Shown here: in pieces, positions 26,581 through 36,703 of the stretch
Layout: each line of letters opens with the position of its first letter
Numbering within the stretch: the stretch's first letter is position 1
From: Elainella sp. Prado103
GTDB lineage: Bacteria > Cyanobacteriota > Cyanobacteriia > Elainellales > Elainellaceae
Direction: 5' to 3'
NCBI GenBank assembly: GCA_025454395.1
Contig: JALOOM010000003.1
Coordinates: 124,001-188,000, forward strand
DNA length: 64,000 bases
The notes under the pieces: model-generated
The model's input: only the letters and a program-made list of their open reading frames with translations
What the model was told of the DNA's origin: nothing
The model's database searches: none
Made by a program: the position numbers and the translations under genes

Positions 26581-27187
26581 GTGCCAAAAGCACGACTCCC
26601 CTCAATTGGTACCTGCGCTTCGTTCTATCGGTGATTTCGCGGTGATTTCTATGAGATCCTGTATCCAGATCTTGCGTCGCCTGCAAATACAACTTACTGA
26701 AACAAGGCTTCCGGCTTCTAAACCTACCGTGCATTGCCCCGCCTGACAAGAGTAAATCCTTAAAATCAGGCAAATTGCAATTGATGATCACCCTATTTTG
26801 TAAAGGATTAAGTTAGAATCGTAACGGCTTCTTTACACAAGTTTTCTATTTTTTCAAGGAAAGCAAACTCTGTAGAGAAGTATGAGTGCTGCACCAAAAA
26901 TTTTCTCTGGAGAATTGCATAAAGCATCGAATTCACTCGATCCTTTTCCAGTTCCGTTGAGCAGCTCAGATGAAGCGCCCACTTGGTCACGTTTAAGTTC
27001 ATGACATCCCGGTTCATGACATCCACGCTTACACTTCAGATTGACCTCACCCCGTTGACGGCACTTTCTGATCCCATCTCAGTTTGCCACCCCTTGCCAG
27101 CTTCACCCTTGAGTTTCTCACAGTAAAACCGCAGCAAAATCCACCGTCGCAACGCTCACAATACCAACTCACATCTGGAATTCTTGT
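26581..27187. other. Spacer between GHL10 and typA
   Basis: About 600 nt between divergent genes. No gene, terminator or clear promoter hexamers were identified; the promoters of both genes are expected here. Confidence 0.5.
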
Positions 27188-28978
27188 ATGACCCTGCCAA
27201 TTCGCAATGTTGCAATCATTGCCCACGTTGACCACGGCAAGACCACATTAGTTGATGCGCTGTTAAAGCAGTCCGGCACATTTCGCGAAGGGGAAGACGT
27301 TCCAGATTGTGTGATGGACTCCAACGATCTGGAGCGAGAGCGCGGCATCACCATCCTCTCAAAGAACACCGCTGTCCACTACAAAAGTACCCTGATCAAC
27401 ATTGTTGACACTCCCGGACACGCTGATTTTGGCGGGGAAGTTGAACGGGTGCTTGGCATGGTAGATGGCTGCATTTTGATCGTAGATGCCAACGAAGGGC
27501 CGATGCCCCAGACCCGCTTTGTGCTTAAGAAAGCCTTAGAAAAAGGTCTACGCCCGATCGTGGTCGTCAACAAAATTGACCGTCCCCAAGCCAATCCCTT
27601 CGGCGCGATCGACAAAGTGTTGGATTTATTCCTGGAACTGGGAGCCGACGACGATCAGTGCGAATTCCCTTACCTGTTTGCCTCTGGTCTGGCAGGCTAT
27701 GCCAAAGAGCAGCTTGAAGACGAGCCAGTTGACATGCAGCCTTTGTTCGAAGCGATCCTGCGTCATGTGCCACCGCCGGTAGGCGATCCTGAAAAGCAGC
27801 TTCAGCTTCAAGTGACCACTCTGGATTACTCCGAGTATCTGGGCCGCATCGTGATCGGGCGGATCCACAACGGCAAGATCCAAATGGGGCAACAGGCAGC
27901 CTTGATGAAAGAAGATGGCTCGATCGTCAAATCCAAAATCACCAAGCTGCTGGGCTTTGAAGGACTGAAGCGGATCGAGCTATCGGAAGCAACCGCAGGC
28001 AACATTGTAGCTGTAGCGGGCTTTGCCGATGCCAACATTGGCGAAACCATCACCGATCCCAACGAGCCGCAAGCTCTGCCGCTGATCAAAGTGGATGAAC
28101 CCACCCTACAAATGACCTTCTCGGTCAATGACTCTCCCTTCTCTGGTCAAGAGGGGCAATATGTCACCTCTCGCCAAGTGCGCGATCGGCTGATGCGCGA
28201 GCTAGAGACTAACGTGGCCCTGCGAGTAGAAGAAACCGATTCGCCCGACAAGTTTCTGGTTTCCGGGCGAGGTGAACTGCATCTGGGCATTTTGATCGAA
28301 ACGATGCGGCGCGAAGGCTACGAATTCCAAGTTTCTCAGCCTCAGGTAATTTACCGCGAAGTCAACGGCCAACCCTGCGAACCATTTGAACAGCTTGTTT
28401 TAGATGTCCCCGAAGAGTCGGTCGGCGGCTGTATCGAACGGCTGGGCCAGCGCAAGGGCGAAATGCAGGATATGCAGGTGGGTGGCAACGGTCGTACCCA
28501 GCTCGAATTCGTCATTCCAGCTCGTGGCTTGATCGGCTTCCGGGGCGAGTTTATGCGGCTGACCCGAGGCGACGGAATCATGAACCATAGCTTCCTGGAT
28601 TACCGCCCTCTGATCGGCGAAGTTGAGACCCGGCGCAACGGCGTGCTGATTTCATTTGAAGAAGGCACTGCCACTTTCTATGCCATGAAGAACGCTGAAG
28701 ACCGGGGCGTATTTTTCATCAAACCGGGTGTCAAAGTCTACAAAGGGATGATCGTGGGGGAACATAATCGTCCTCAGGATCTGGAACTGAACGTTTGCAA
28801 AACCAAGCAGCTTACGAACCATCGGGCTTCTAGCGGAGAAGAACTGGTGCAACTCCAAGCTCCAGTTGAAATGAGTCTGGAACGGGCCCTGGAATATATT
28901 GGGGCAGATGAATTATTAGAAGTCACCCCCGAATCGATCCGGCTGCGCAAACTCTCGAAGAAGTTAGCTAAACGCTAG
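27188..28978 (+). CDS. typA: Ribosome-associated GTPase TypA/BipA
   Basis: A 596-residue translational GTPase related to EF-G, involved in ribosome assembly and stress adaptation. The P-loop AHVDHGKT (12-19), switch [24 protein letters not shown] and the C-terminal BipA-specific domain ([25 protein letters not shown] region) are all present. The length is normal. It has an ATG start and a strong terminator about 160 nt downstream. Confidence 0.96.
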   Translation: MTLPIRNVAIIAHVDHGKTTLVDALLKQSGTFREGEDVPDCVMDSNDLERERGITILSKNTAVHYKSTLINIVDTPGHADFGGEVERVLGMVDGCILIVDANEGPMPQTRFVLKKALEKGLRPIVVVNKIDRPQANPFGAIDKVLDLFLELGADDDQCEFPYLFASGLAGYAKEQLEDEPVDMQPLFEAILRHVPPPVGDPEKQLQLQVTTLDYSEYLGRIVIGRIHNGKIQMGQQAALMKEDGSIVKSKITKLLGFEGLKRIELSEATAGNIVAVAGFADANIGETITDPNEPQALPLIKVDEPTLQMTFSVNDSPFSGQEGQYVTSRQVRDRLMRELETNVALRVEETDSPDKFLVSGRGELHLGILIETMRREGYEFQVSQPQVIYREVNGQPCEPFEQLVLDVPEESVGGCIERLGQRKGEMQDMQVGGNGRTQLEFVIPARGLIGFRGEFMRLTRGDGIMNHSFLDYRPLIGEVETRRNGVLISFEEGTATFYAMKNAEDRGVFFIKPGVKVYKGMIVGEHNRPQDLELNVCKTKQLTNHRASSGEELVQLQAPVEMSLERALEYIGADELLEVTPESIRLRKLSKKLAKR

Positions 28979-29135
28979 GGACTTGATCGAGCTAGTTGAT
29001 TGAGAAGACCTCGAAAGCTAGCTCGATCTGGCACAACAATCTGACATCGCAATCTGGCACAACAACCTGGCATAGTGCTCTGGCGTAGTAACGCAGCAGC
29101 AAGCAGCAGCAAGTTAAATTTTTCAGTCAAACACT

Positions 29136-29165
29136 AAAGGCTAAGGAGTACCCCTTAGCCTTTTT
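29136..29165 (+). terminator. Rho-independent terminator of typA
   Basis: AAAGGCTAAGG (29136-29146) pairs perfectly with CCTTAGCCTTT (29153-29163) around AGTACC and ends in five T residues. Confidence 0.9.
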
Positions 29166-29250
29166 GAGTCTAATTGCTGACTATTCACTCCCTTGAGATT
29201 GCTCAGCTTGAGTATCGGTCTTACCGCACTTGTCAGTAGCTAACCTCTTA

Positions 29251-29310
29251 CAATCGCTACCAATCGCTACCAATCGCTACCGATCACAACCAATTTCTAC
29301 CAATTTCTAC
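29251..29310. repeat. 10-nt tandem repeat, six degenerate copies
   Basis: Three copies of CAATCGCTAC, then CGATCACAAC and two CAATTTCTAC, in the spacer 28979-29361 downstream of typA. The spacer otherwise holds only the typA terminator and short duplications. Confidence 0.8.
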
Positions 29311-29361
29311 CTCTTTGCGGCGGTTCAGCGATCGGGACAGTCAATTTACCCTTTCCAGGTC

Positions 29362-29682
29362 TTACCCTTTTCGGGTCGCCACTTTGTAAACCGCGAGGTA
29401 GTGAGCTAGCAATTTTTTGGCCTCCAGCTCTGAAGACAGGCGATGGCGCGTCATAAATAGAAAGGGCTTGACCCGGACTTCATCTTTGGGGGCAGGCTCC
29501 CAGATACTGAGCAGAACACCTCCGTCGATCGCAGTAATGTTGTACTTCAATTGAGGAGGATCAGCACACTGCATCACGAGGTTAGACGGGGGGGGAGGAT
29601 AATCTCCTCGATTCGGCGAATCTCCTCCAAACGATCGAGATACAGATGCACGAAGATGGGGATCGGCTTTGATGGCAATCAT
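29362..29682 (-). CDS. Conserved hypothetical protein
   Basis: A 106-residue soluble protein with no recognised domain. The C-terminal half (ITAIDGGVLLSIWEPAPKDE, FLFMTRHRLSSELEAKKLLAHYLAVYKVA) has the regular strand-helix pattern of a real folded protein; the first 40 residues are Pro/Ser-rich. It lies alone on the minus strand, 141 nt from a 31-codon gene. The function is unknown. Confidence 0.65.
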   Translation of the reverse strand: MIAIKADPHLRASVSRSFGGDSPNRGDYPPPPSNLVMQCADPPQLKYNITAIDGGVLLSIWEPAPKDEVRVKPFLFMTRHRLSSELEAKKLLAHYLAVYKVATRKG

Positions 29683-29823
29683 GAATTGGATTCTGTCTCA
29701 CTGAAACTGCACTGGAACGATCGGTAGATGCCCCGATAGAAAGGGTGATACAGCACTGCACATTTCAATTCACTCACTCAGCACCATTGCGATCGATTGC
29801 AGTTTGACGGCTCAACGCTAGAT

Positions 29824-29919
29824 TCAGCCTCCGGCAGCAAAGAAACCCATCACTAAAATTGAAAGCAATAAGCCAGGGCTGAGCATCAAAAGTAGCGTTA
29901 AAAGCTCATTTAGCTCCAT
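29824..29919 (-). CDS. 31-residue single-helix membrane protein
   Basis: A very short gene beginning MELNELLTLLLMLSPGLLLS and ending MGFFAAGG. It is one long hydrophobic helix broken by SPG, with acidic residues only at the N-terminus. The start is supported by AAAAGGGAGAGTTT directly upstream, an excellent ribosome binding site. Size and layout match the small subunits of photosynthetic or NDH-1 complexes, but it is none of the Psa, Psb or Pet small proteins I can recall, so no name is given. Confidence 0.7.
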   Translation of the reverse strand: MELNELLTLLLMLSPGLLLSILVMGFFAAGG

Positions 29920-30149
29920 AAACTCTCCCTTTTAAGTAGAATTGCTTGGGAATTCACTAGGCGAGCAACTCCCCCCTTATTGTTAATCGGAGCGCTGATT
30001 TCTGCAAGTAAAATGCGAACAAAAGCAAACTTGACCGCTTGGAGGTAATGACTATCAGTTCAGTAGTTTCCACGAGGTTCTACTATCTTACGATTACTTC
30101 TTGATACTGAGTGTTCCCGGAAAGTTTTGTCGAAGTTGGTTAAATCATA
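29920..30149. promoter_or_regulatory. Divergent spacer before the sugar permease
   Basis: Short AT-rich spacer between the 31-codon gene (minus) and the permease (plus); it must carry the start signals of both. Only the minus-strand ribosome binding site (about 29925-29934) can be read with confidence. Confidence 0.4.
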
Positions 30150-31070
30150 ATGGTACGATTCGTCGCGTCTATGGGAAATCAGCTTGTGAAATTGCAGCAT
30201 CGCGGCAGGTTGACTCCCTACCTTTTTTTATTGCCCGCGCTTATTTTGCTCAGCCTCACGGTTTTTTATCCAGCCTTGCGGGCTTTTCTGCTTAGCTTCA
30301 CAGAGTATGGCTACGACATTACCCAACCCCCGAACTGGGTCGGCTGGGCAAACTTTCAGCGACTCCTGGGCGATCCGGTATTTTGGCGCACTTTACGAAA
30401 TACGATCGTTTATCTGATTGGTGTGGTGCCCGTACTGGTGATTTTACCCCTGGCCCTCGCCATTCTGGTGAATCAAAGGATACCTGGCATTCGCTGGTTT
30501 CGAGCGGCTTACTATACGCCCGTGGTGATCTCAATGGTGGTTGCGGGTATCGCTTGGCGCTGGCTCTATGCTGAAAATGGTCTGCTCAATCAATGGTTAC
30601 AGGGGTTACGATTGCCCCCCATTCCCTGGCTCACCAGTCCACAGTTTGCCCTTTATAGCGTCATGCTGGTGACCATTTGGAAAGGGCTAGGTTACTACAT
30701 GGTGATCTACCTGGCTGGGTTACAGTCCATCCCGGCCGATCTCTATGAAGCCGGTGCGATCGATGGGTCTGACGGCTGGCGCAAACATTGGGATATTACC
30801 GTACCGCTGATGCGGCCTTATCTGTTTCTTGTTGCGGTGATCTCAGCCATTTCTGCCACCAAAGTGTTCGAAGAAGTCTATATCATGACGCAGGGTGGGC
30901 CACGCAACAGCTCTAAAACCCTGGTCTACTATGTCTATGAGCGGGCCTTTCAAGATCTAGATATCAGTTATGCCTGCACGATCGGGCTGGTGATGTTTTT
31001 GATCATCCTGACCCTTTCCACCTTGCGACTGAGCTTGAATCGTTCCTCCGCCACCGATCTCACTTTTTAA
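30150..31070 (+). CDS. Sugar ABC transporter permease (MalF/UgpA type)
   Basis: A 306-residue inner-membrane permease with six predicted helices starting at PYLFLLPALILLSLTVFYPA. The coupling-helix EAA motif reads EAGAIDGSDGWRKHWDITVP (about 207-226), as in carbohydrate uptake (CUT1) permeases. The second permease, solute-binding protein and ATPase expected for such a system are absent here. In cyanobacteria such genes are often scattered. It probably takes up sugars, glucosylglycerol or similar; the substrate is unknown. It forms a tight pair with sfsA, 12 nt downstream. Confidence 0.9.
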   Translation: MVRFVASMGNQLVKLQHRGRLTPYLFLLPALILLSLTVFYPALRAFLLSFTEYGYDITQPPNWVGWANFQRLLGDPVFWRTLRNTIVYLIGVVPVLVILPLALAILVNQRIPGIRWFRAAYYTPVVISMVVAGIAWRWLYAENGLLNQWLQGLRLPPIPWLTSPQFALYSVMLVTIWKGLGYYMVIYLAGLQSIPADLYEAGAIDGSDGWRKHWDITVPLMRPYLFLVAVISAISATKVFEEVYIMTQGGPRNSSKTLVYYVYERAFQDLDISYACTIGLVMFLIILTLSTLRLSLNRSSATDLTF

Positions 31071-31082
31071 CCCCATAGACCT

Positions 31083-31805
31083 ATGTCCGATTGGTTTTTC
31101 CCTTATCCTCCGCTGCTTTCCGGCACCCTAATCAAACGCTACAAACGCTTTTTTGCCGAAATCTTGTTGGATTCAGGGGAAACGATCGTAGCCCACTGCC
31201 CGAATACGGGGCCTATGACCGGCGTGTATCTCCCTGGGTGCCCGGTACAGGTATCTTGCAGCCACAATCCTAATCGCAAATTGCCCTACACCTGGGAAAT
31301 GATCCAGTTGCCTACCCCGACTCCCATTTGGGTCGGCACGAACACTGCCCTACCTAACCCGGTGATCAAAGCTGCCCTGCTAGATAAACTGTTCCCGCAA
31401 CTTGGGGATTACCAGTCTGTGCGGGGCGAGGTGCCCTATGGGGCTGATCGCAAAAGCCGAATTGATTTTTTATTGACGGCGGAACCGAGATTGCCCATCT
31501 ACATTGAAGTCAAAAATACAACTTGGGCGATCGGTAATGTTGCGATGTTTCCTGATACCGTGACGACGCGAGGTCAAAAACATCTTCGAGAACTCATGCA
31601 AATTTTGCCCCAAGCGCGGGCTGTAATGCTATATTTCATCAATCGTGGCGACTGTGAAGCGTTTGCCCCCGGTGATGCGGCGGATCCGCACTATGGCGAG
31701 CTTTTGCGGCAAGCGATCGAGCAAGGACTAGAGGTGTTACCCTGTCGCTTTGAGGTCACTCCGGCAGGGATACGATACCTGGGGTTGGCTGAATTAAAGC
31801 AATAG
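31083..31805 (+). CDS. sfsA: DNA/RNA nuclease SfsA family protein
   Basis: A 240-residue SfsA. Conserved stretches include LLSGTLIKRYKRFFAEI, VAHCPNTGPMTGVYLPG, SRIDFLL (nuclease-like Asp), YIEVKNTTW (E-x-K) and FPDTVTTRGQKHLREL. First named as a sugar-fermentation stimulation protein, it has a PD-(D/E)XK-like nuclease fold with N-terminal OB fold. Only 12 nt separate it from the permease, so the two are probably co-transcribed. It ends 183 nt before psaC. Confidence 0.93.
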   Translation: MSDWFFPYPPLLSGTLIKRYKRFFAEILLDSGETIVAHCPNTGPMTGVYLPGCPVQVSCSHNPNRKLPYTWEMIQLPTPTPIWVGTNTALPNPVIKAALLDKLFPQLGDYQSVRGEVPYGADRKSRIDFLLTAEPRLPIYIEVKNTTWAIGNVAMFPDTVTTRGQKHLRELMQILPQARAVMLYFINRGDCEAFAPGDAADPHYGELLRQAIEQGLEVLPCRFEVTPAGIRYLGLAELKQ

Positions 31806-31970
31806 AAAGCCTACCTGGTCATATTACGTTGTTTAAAGTTTTTTGGGGTTTTACTCAATCGAGCAAAAGTGCTGCTGTACACTGGATTTCGATTAGAGAA
31901 ACGTCACAACCCGGTCATTTGTAGGGCTTGGTCGATCCGGCGTACTACAAAGATCGTTAATATCTCGTAG

Positions 31971-32234
<264 letters not shown>

Positions 32235-32285
32235 ATACTTCATGGGTTTTCTATTCGGTCTGAATACATCTCAATCTAGTCTCTT

Positions 32286-32307
32286 GGGGGAAGCGTCCCC
32301 CTTTTTT
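32286..32307 (+). terminator. Rho-independent terminator of psaC
   Basis: GGGGGA (32286-32291) pairs with TCCCCC (32296-32301) around AGCG and is followed by six T residues. Confidence 0.92.
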
Positions 32308-32396
32308 AGTGACTGCTATTTTAGGTGACTGCTTGTACTATGGCTGCGTTTTGTCGCGACTGCTCACTTTAGGGTTCCATTTTTCTGCTGTTCGCC

Positions 32397-33131
32397 ATGT
32401 TAGATTTCTGGACGAAAACCAGTGGCACCTGGATCAATGTGGTTACGGTTTTGATCGGGACAGGTCTGGGGCTATTGTTGCAAGGGCGGCTTCCTCCCAA
32501 AATGCAGCAGATTATCACCCAGGGGCTAGGGTTAATCACCCTATTTGTCGGACTGAGTATGGCAAACCAGATCAACCAGGTAGAAAGCCGGATCGATGGA
32601 GTAATTTTAGCTTTGTTGACGATCGCGATCGGCGGTTTGTTGGGGGAATGGGGGCAAATTGAACAACGGATCGAAGGGTTGGGCAACTGGCTGAAGCAGC
32701 GGTTTCGAGGCAAAGGCAGCTTTACAGAAGGCTTTATGGCAGCCAGTTTACTGTTTTGTGTAGGCCCGCTCACCCTCATTGGCAGTCTCAACAATGGTCT
32801 GACTGGCGACAACACCCTTCTGACCTTAAAAGCAGTGATGGATGGACTGGCTTCGATCGCCCTCACGAGCAGTTTTGGGATCGGGGTTGGCTTTTCAGCC
32901 TTAGTCATTCTGCTGTATCAAGGTGGTGTCTCCTTAGCAGCCGGACTGTTAGCCCAGGCTCTCCCGGATCCGGCCACTTCTCCTGCCGTATTATTAGTCA
33001 CTGGGGTAGGTGGGCTGATGATTTTGGGCTTAGGACTCAACCTGCTGGAAGTGGCGCGAATTCGGGTTGCATCTTTTCTGCCTGCTCTACTGTTGGCACC
33101 GTTGCTAGTCTGGATTTTGCCTGCTTCCTAG
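32397..33131 (+). CDS. DUF554 family membrane protein
   Basis: A 244-residue integral membrane protein of the DUF554 (YdfK/YqgA) family, with about seven helices. Typical features are TWINVVTVLIGTGLGLLL at the N-terminus, ITLFVGLSMA, FMAASLLFCVGPLTLIGSLN in the middle, and FGIGVGFSALVIL. The function of the family is not established; transport has been suggested. It stands alone, 105 nt before a response regulator gene. Confidence 0.9.
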   Translation: MLDFWTKTSGTWINVVTVLIGTGLGLLLQGRLPPKMQQIITQGLGLITLFVGLSMANQINQVESRIDGVILALLTIAIGGLLGEWGQIEQRIEGLGNWLKQRFRGKGSFTEGFMAASLLFCVGPLTLIGSLNNGLTGDNTLLTLKAVMDGLASIALTSSFGIGVGFSALVILLYQGGVSLAAGLLAQALPDPATSPAVLLVTGVGGLMILGLGLNLLEVARIRVASFLPALLLAPLLVWILPAS

Positions 33132-33235
33132 TCCGAATCCAGACTGACCGAGTGAGTCCTATTAGTGGGAAACGGGTACAATTTCAAAGCAATCCTCTAT
33201 GCAGCCTCAATGCCTTCAGAGCAGGAGCGACTATT

Positions 33236-33898
33236 ATGCCCTCAACCTCCACCGAAAATCAATCGATCCGAGTTTTGATTGTAGAAGATGATCCAATGAT
33301 GCAGCTTGGGCTAGAGCAATCTTTATCGAATGCTGCTGATATTACTGTGGTCGGGCAAGTTGAAGATGGCTACATGGCCGTGGAAGCGGCTCAGAAATTG
33401 AAGCCAGATGTGATTGTGATGGATATCGGTTTACCGCGTCAGGATGGTATTGCTGCAACGCAACAAATTAAAGCTGCGCAGCCGGAGGTTCGAGTCGTTA
33501 TGCTGACTTCCCACACCACAGAGAATGAGGTAATTGGCTCTCTCTCCAGCGGTGCAGATGCTTATTGCGTCAAGGGGATGAGTGTCGATCGGCTCTTGAC
33601 AGCGATTCAGGCTGCTTATGAAGGAGCTAGCTATCTTGATCCGCAAGTGGCCCGCTTGGTGATGGATCACCTCAAACCGGCCGTCAATGCAGAAGCCAAT
33701 ATTGTCGGTCAATTGTCCCAACGGGAATTGGAAGTACTCAAGCTGATGGTAGAAGGACTGAGCAATCCAGAGATCGCAGCTCAGCTCTATCTCAGCCCCA
33801 ACACAGTCAAAACCCATGTGCGTGGAATTATGAATAAACTCGCTGTGGACGATCGCGTTCAAGCCGCCGTGGTAGCGCTGCGAGCCGGGATTGTCTAA
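33236..33898 (+). CDS. NarL/FixJ family response regulator
   Basis: A 220-residue two-component regulator. The receiver domain (10-130) has the acidic pair EDD (17-19), phospho-acceptor Asp63 in VIVMDIGLP, and Lys in YCVKG near 113. The C-terminal LuxR-type helix-turn-helix reads LSQRELEVLKLMVEGLSNPE and NTVKTHVRGIMNKL. The frame is open far upstream into the DUF554 gene, but the ATG at 33236 is preceded by AGGAG and starts at the domain boundary. No kinase gene is adjacent, so the partner is unknown. Confidence 0.92.
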   Translation: MPSTSTENQSIRVLIVEDDPMMQLGLEQSLSNAADITVVGQVEDGYMAVEAAQKLKPDVIVMDIGLPRQDGIAATQQIKAAQPEVRVVMLTSHTTENEVIGSLSSGADAYCVKGMSVDRLLTAIQAAYEGASYLDPQVARLVMDHLKPAVNAEANIVGQLSQRELEVLKLMVEGLSNPEIAAQLYLSPNTVKTHVRGIMNKLAVDDRVQAAVVALRAGIV

Positions 33899-34532
33899 TC
33901 TGAGATTGACCAGCTCAGCCGATCAATCTAGCATTAAGTTTTATAAAAAGCTGTCTCGCTCTGTGGATAGCAGTTAGGTAGTGGCTTTTCTAAAAATAGA
34001 CACTATCAGTAGAGATTTTCCACTTAATCAGAGAGAAATAGAGTGAACGGGTTGGGGTTGAAATGCCCATTTTGAGGTGTTTTTCACAATATTTCAGTAG
34101 ATTTAGTTGCCGAACTAAACAGACAAATTTACCCTCATCTGACTACAATTTATTATTATCTGACAGCAATCAATCTGCTCGGGTTTCAATTTGCTCGGGT
34201 TTCGATCTAGCGCTGACGATCGGGTCAGATGCTTCCATTGTGCTGTCTTTTATTGGCAAGAATGTTTAAATCCGGTTCGCCACCCAATCAGTAAACTGAA
34301 TCCATGAGCCAGGATTTGATCCATCGTCGCAATGCCTAGAGCGCATTACAGCCATGTAACGGGAGGCCATGCAACTGGAGGCTTACAACTGCGATCGAAT
34401 CTGCAAGCAGGTAACCGTATTCGTGCTAGTAGAGGTAAAGCTAACTCGTCAGGGAGTTTTTAGTCGCGATATTGAGTGATTGATATCTGAAGACTATCAA
34501 TGTTGGGCTATTTACTGGATTAGATCAGCGAT
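33899..34532. other. Spacer before the PadR gene
   Basis: About 630 AT-rich nucleotides without a supported gene; a 68-codon open frame in it has low-complexity composition and no ribosome binding site. A two-copy 16-nt duplication (TGCTCGGGTTTC...) lies near 34178-34209. Confidence 0.5.
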
Positions 34533-34895
34533 ATGACTACTTTTGACGATATTTATCAATTCTTTCGGAATCCTCCTCCGTTCTATCTTAATAAGGAATT
34601 AGCGGTTTGCTATGTGTTGGCGGTGCTCCTGCGTAAAGATTCGTATGGCACTGAATTAATTAATTTACTGGAGCAAGAGTATCCCAACTATCGCCTGTCG
34701 GATACTGTGCTTTACAGTGCCTTGAAATTCTTAGAAGATGCCAACGCGATCACCGGCTACTGGAAAAAGGTAGAAGGGCGAGGACGACCCCGACGAATGT
34801 ATCAAATTTGCGAAGATTGGCACCAACAGGCCCAAGAGCTAGCCCACCTCTGGCAGGGTTACGTCGGCAAGCCAGTGCCAGCATCCCATTCTTAA
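34533..34895 (+). CDS. PadR family transcriptional regulator
   Basis: A 120-residue winged-helix protein. ELAVCYVLAVLLRKDSYGTELI, then SDTVLYSALKFLEDANAITGYWKK and GRGRPRRMYQ (the wing and conserved GRPRR turn), match PadR. It lacks the usual long C-terminal dimerisation helix domain, so it belongs to the short PadR-s class. The ligand and targets are unknown; the adjacent ccb1 gene, 103 nt downstream on the same strand, is a possible but unproven target. Confidence 0.88.
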   Translation: MTTFDDIYQFFRNPPPFYLNKELAVCYVLAVLLRKDSYGTELINLLEQEYPNYRLSDTVLYSALKFLEDANAITGYWKKVEGRGRPRRMYQICEDWHQQAQELAHLWQGYVGKPVPASHS

Positions 34896-34998
34896 CTCTA
34901 CTGTTCAGGCTGCTCTCTCAATCCCAACAGGCATCAGGCTAAGGATCTCTCAATTCGCGTTAGGATTAATCTTGAAGATTCTTTAACTTGCAGACTGA

Positions 34999-35535
34999 AT
35001 GCAGACTTCTGTTTTAGCTTCGACTGCCCTGCTAACTGCCTTGCTGGCAGTCGGTTTAGTGTTTTTTATCCGAGCTGCGGCAAAGGATCGAACCGAGGTA
35101 GCCAAATTATTGGCAACGCAAAAAGGCGATCCTCTCCTGGAGCAATTGCAGCAGTATTTTGCCGCTCGTTCCTATCGACTCGCTACAGTGAATGCTGCGG
35201 AAAATCAGGTGATTTACGAAGGGATGGTTCGTCCTAGCCTCTTCCTCGCTGTGTTCCTCTCTCTCCTCGCTGGGATCGGCATTCTCTGCTTGGGGTTGGT
35301 GCTTTCCTTTGTGTTGCCCAGCCTATCCCCCTGGATTCTGTTTTTGGTCTTGCTCGCCCCTGTGGCTGGACTGTTCTATTGGCGGAAAGCCGGTCGCCCA
35401 GAACAGGTTGCCCTACAAGTTGAGTTTTTACCAGAACTGGGATCGGCTCAAAGTTTATTGACGGTTAAAGCTCACCGAGATGAGTTGGCAGCCCTGCGAC
35501 AAGCCTTAGATCTAAAATTACTGGAGCAGGAGTAA
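34999..35535 (+). CDS. ccb1: Cofactor assembly of complex C subunit B (CCB1-like)
   Basis: A 178-residue protein with an N-terminal membrane helix (about 8-25) and a helix pair at about 78-130 (SLFLAVFLSLLAGIGILCLG, LSPWILFLVLLAPVAGLFYW). The layout and the stretches FFIRAAAKDRTEVAKLL and WRKAGRPEQVALQVEFLPE match the cyanobacterial CCB1 (former DUF3529) family as I recall it. In algae CCB1 helps attach haem ci to cytochrome b6. The stop lies five bases from the stop of the convergent tyrA, with no terminator between. Confidence 0.8.
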   Translation: MQTSVLASTALLTALLAVGLVFFIRAAAKDRTEVAKLLATQKGDPLLEQLQQYFAARSYRLATVNAAENQVIYEGMVRPSLFLAVFLSLLAGIGILCLGLVLSFVLPSLSPWILFLVLLAPVAGLFYWRKAGRPEQVALQVEFLPELGSAQSLLTVKAHRDELAALRQALDLKLLEQE

Positions 35536-35540
35536 TTCGT

Positions 35541-36380
35541 TCAAGCTGGCTGGACTTTCAAGCTGGCTGGCGAGCTGGCTGGTTGCTCCTCTAAAGCAGA
35601 CCAATCAGACTGTTCAATCTGTTGAATCACCTGATCAAGCTGCTGCCGATATTGATAGAGCGATTGCAACAAAGCATGCTGATTGTAGCGAGCCATCATC
35701 ACTCCTAACTCTGGATTTCCTCCACCCACCCGGCTTGTATCCCGAAATCCAGAGCTAGCAAGTTGCTGTGCCAAATCCAACACAGCCCGATCAGACTCCG
35801 TCAAACAGGCCGCAATCAGGCTAGCGCTCACCATGACGGGTAGGTGTGAAATCCAGGCTACTGCCCGATCATGGGCTTCAGGATCACAATAGAACAACCG
35901 AGATCGGAGTGATTGAGCAAGTTGAGCCACGGTTTCAGTTGCATGGGCTGGTGTGGTTCCACTGGGAGTCAGTACATAAGCCCGATCGACAAATAGATCG
36001 GCTTGCGCGACCTCCAGCCCACTTTCGGCTTTGCCTGCCATCGGATGTCCCCCCACAAAGTTTGACCATTTCGGTGTGATCGCTTCCACAACCGCGCTTT
36101 TGACAGAACCCACATCCGTCAAGATCGTCTGTTTCGATAAGTATGGCAACAGCTGATCCACGGTTGTTTCAAGGCTATGGAGCGGCGTACAAAGGAAGAT
36201 AACCTCTGCGGTTGCTAGCAGAGATAGGTCGGGGCTGGCTTGATCGACAATCCCCCGATCGATCGCTTGGCTACAGGTTGCCTGCCGCCGACTTACCCCC
36301 AGAATCCGATGTCCCTGTCGGCGTAGATCAATTGCCAATGAGCCGCCAATCAGCCCTAATCCGACAATGCCAATCTCCAT
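35541..36380 (-). CDS. tyrA: Arogenate/prephenate dehydrogenase
   Basis: A 279-residue TyrA, which oxidises arogenate or prephenate in tyrosine synthesis. The nucleotide-binding motif is GLGLIGG (7-13), followed by LGVSRR, where Arg residues favour NADP. TDVGSVK, GGHPMAGKAESG and AWISHLPVM are conserved substrate-site segments. Cyanobacterial enzymes of this size usually prefer arogenate and NADP. A short duplication (AGCTGGCTGG repeats) makes up the last codons. The gene is convergent with ccb1. Confidence 0.93.
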   Translation of the reverse strand: MEIGIVGLGLIGGSLAIDLRRQGHRILGVSRRQATCSQAIDRGIVDQASPDLSLLATAEVIFLCTPLHSLETTVDQLLPYLSKQTILTDVGSVKSAVVEAITPKWSNFVGGHPMAGKAESGLEVAQADLFVDRAYVLTPSGTTPAHATETVAQLAQSLRSRLFYCDPEAHDRAVAWISHLPVMVSASLIAACLTESDRAVLDLAQQLASSGFRDTSRVGGGNPELGVMMARYNQHALLQSLYQYRQQLDQVIQQIEQSDWSALEEQPASSPASLKVQPA

Positions 36381-36703
36381 ATGCCAATCCCAGTTTGCTA
36401 GACTTTAGACTCTGGATTTTAATCCCAGTTGGTCAGCTTCTGGTGCAAATACGGAAATAGGTCAGCGCTGGCAGTGGGATCGCAACAGCAGATCCTCGAT
36501 GGTTTTGAAGTAAAGAGGAGCGAATGGCTGAGGGTTGGGGTTGCCCTGACCCGCTCAGGCGCTTTAGTATTGCCCTTATTGCCTTTCGCCCGATCGCAGG
36601 GTGGGTCTAATTTCAAGGTGAGAATGACGCAGCCCGTCGATTCTGCCGGAGGAACCAATGGGTTTGTGTCACAATGAAGTTCATCTAGGATGCAGTAACG
36701 CTT
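36381..36703. other. Spacer between tyrA and the helicase-like gene
   Basis: About 320 nt between divergent genes. No gene, repeat or convincing promoter was recognised. Confidence 0.45.

Noticed and set aside
26808-27026. 72-codon open frame upstream of typA on the minus strand
   Set aside because: No ribosome binding site or conserved pattern, and it fills the expected promoter region of two divergent genes.
32756-33235. Long N-terminal extension of the response regulator
   Set aside because: It overlaps the DUF554 gene in another frame and the receiver domain begins right after the ATG at 33236, which has AGGAG.
34063-34269. 68-codon open frame before the PadR gene
   Set aside because: No ribosome binding site or homology, serine-rich random composition.
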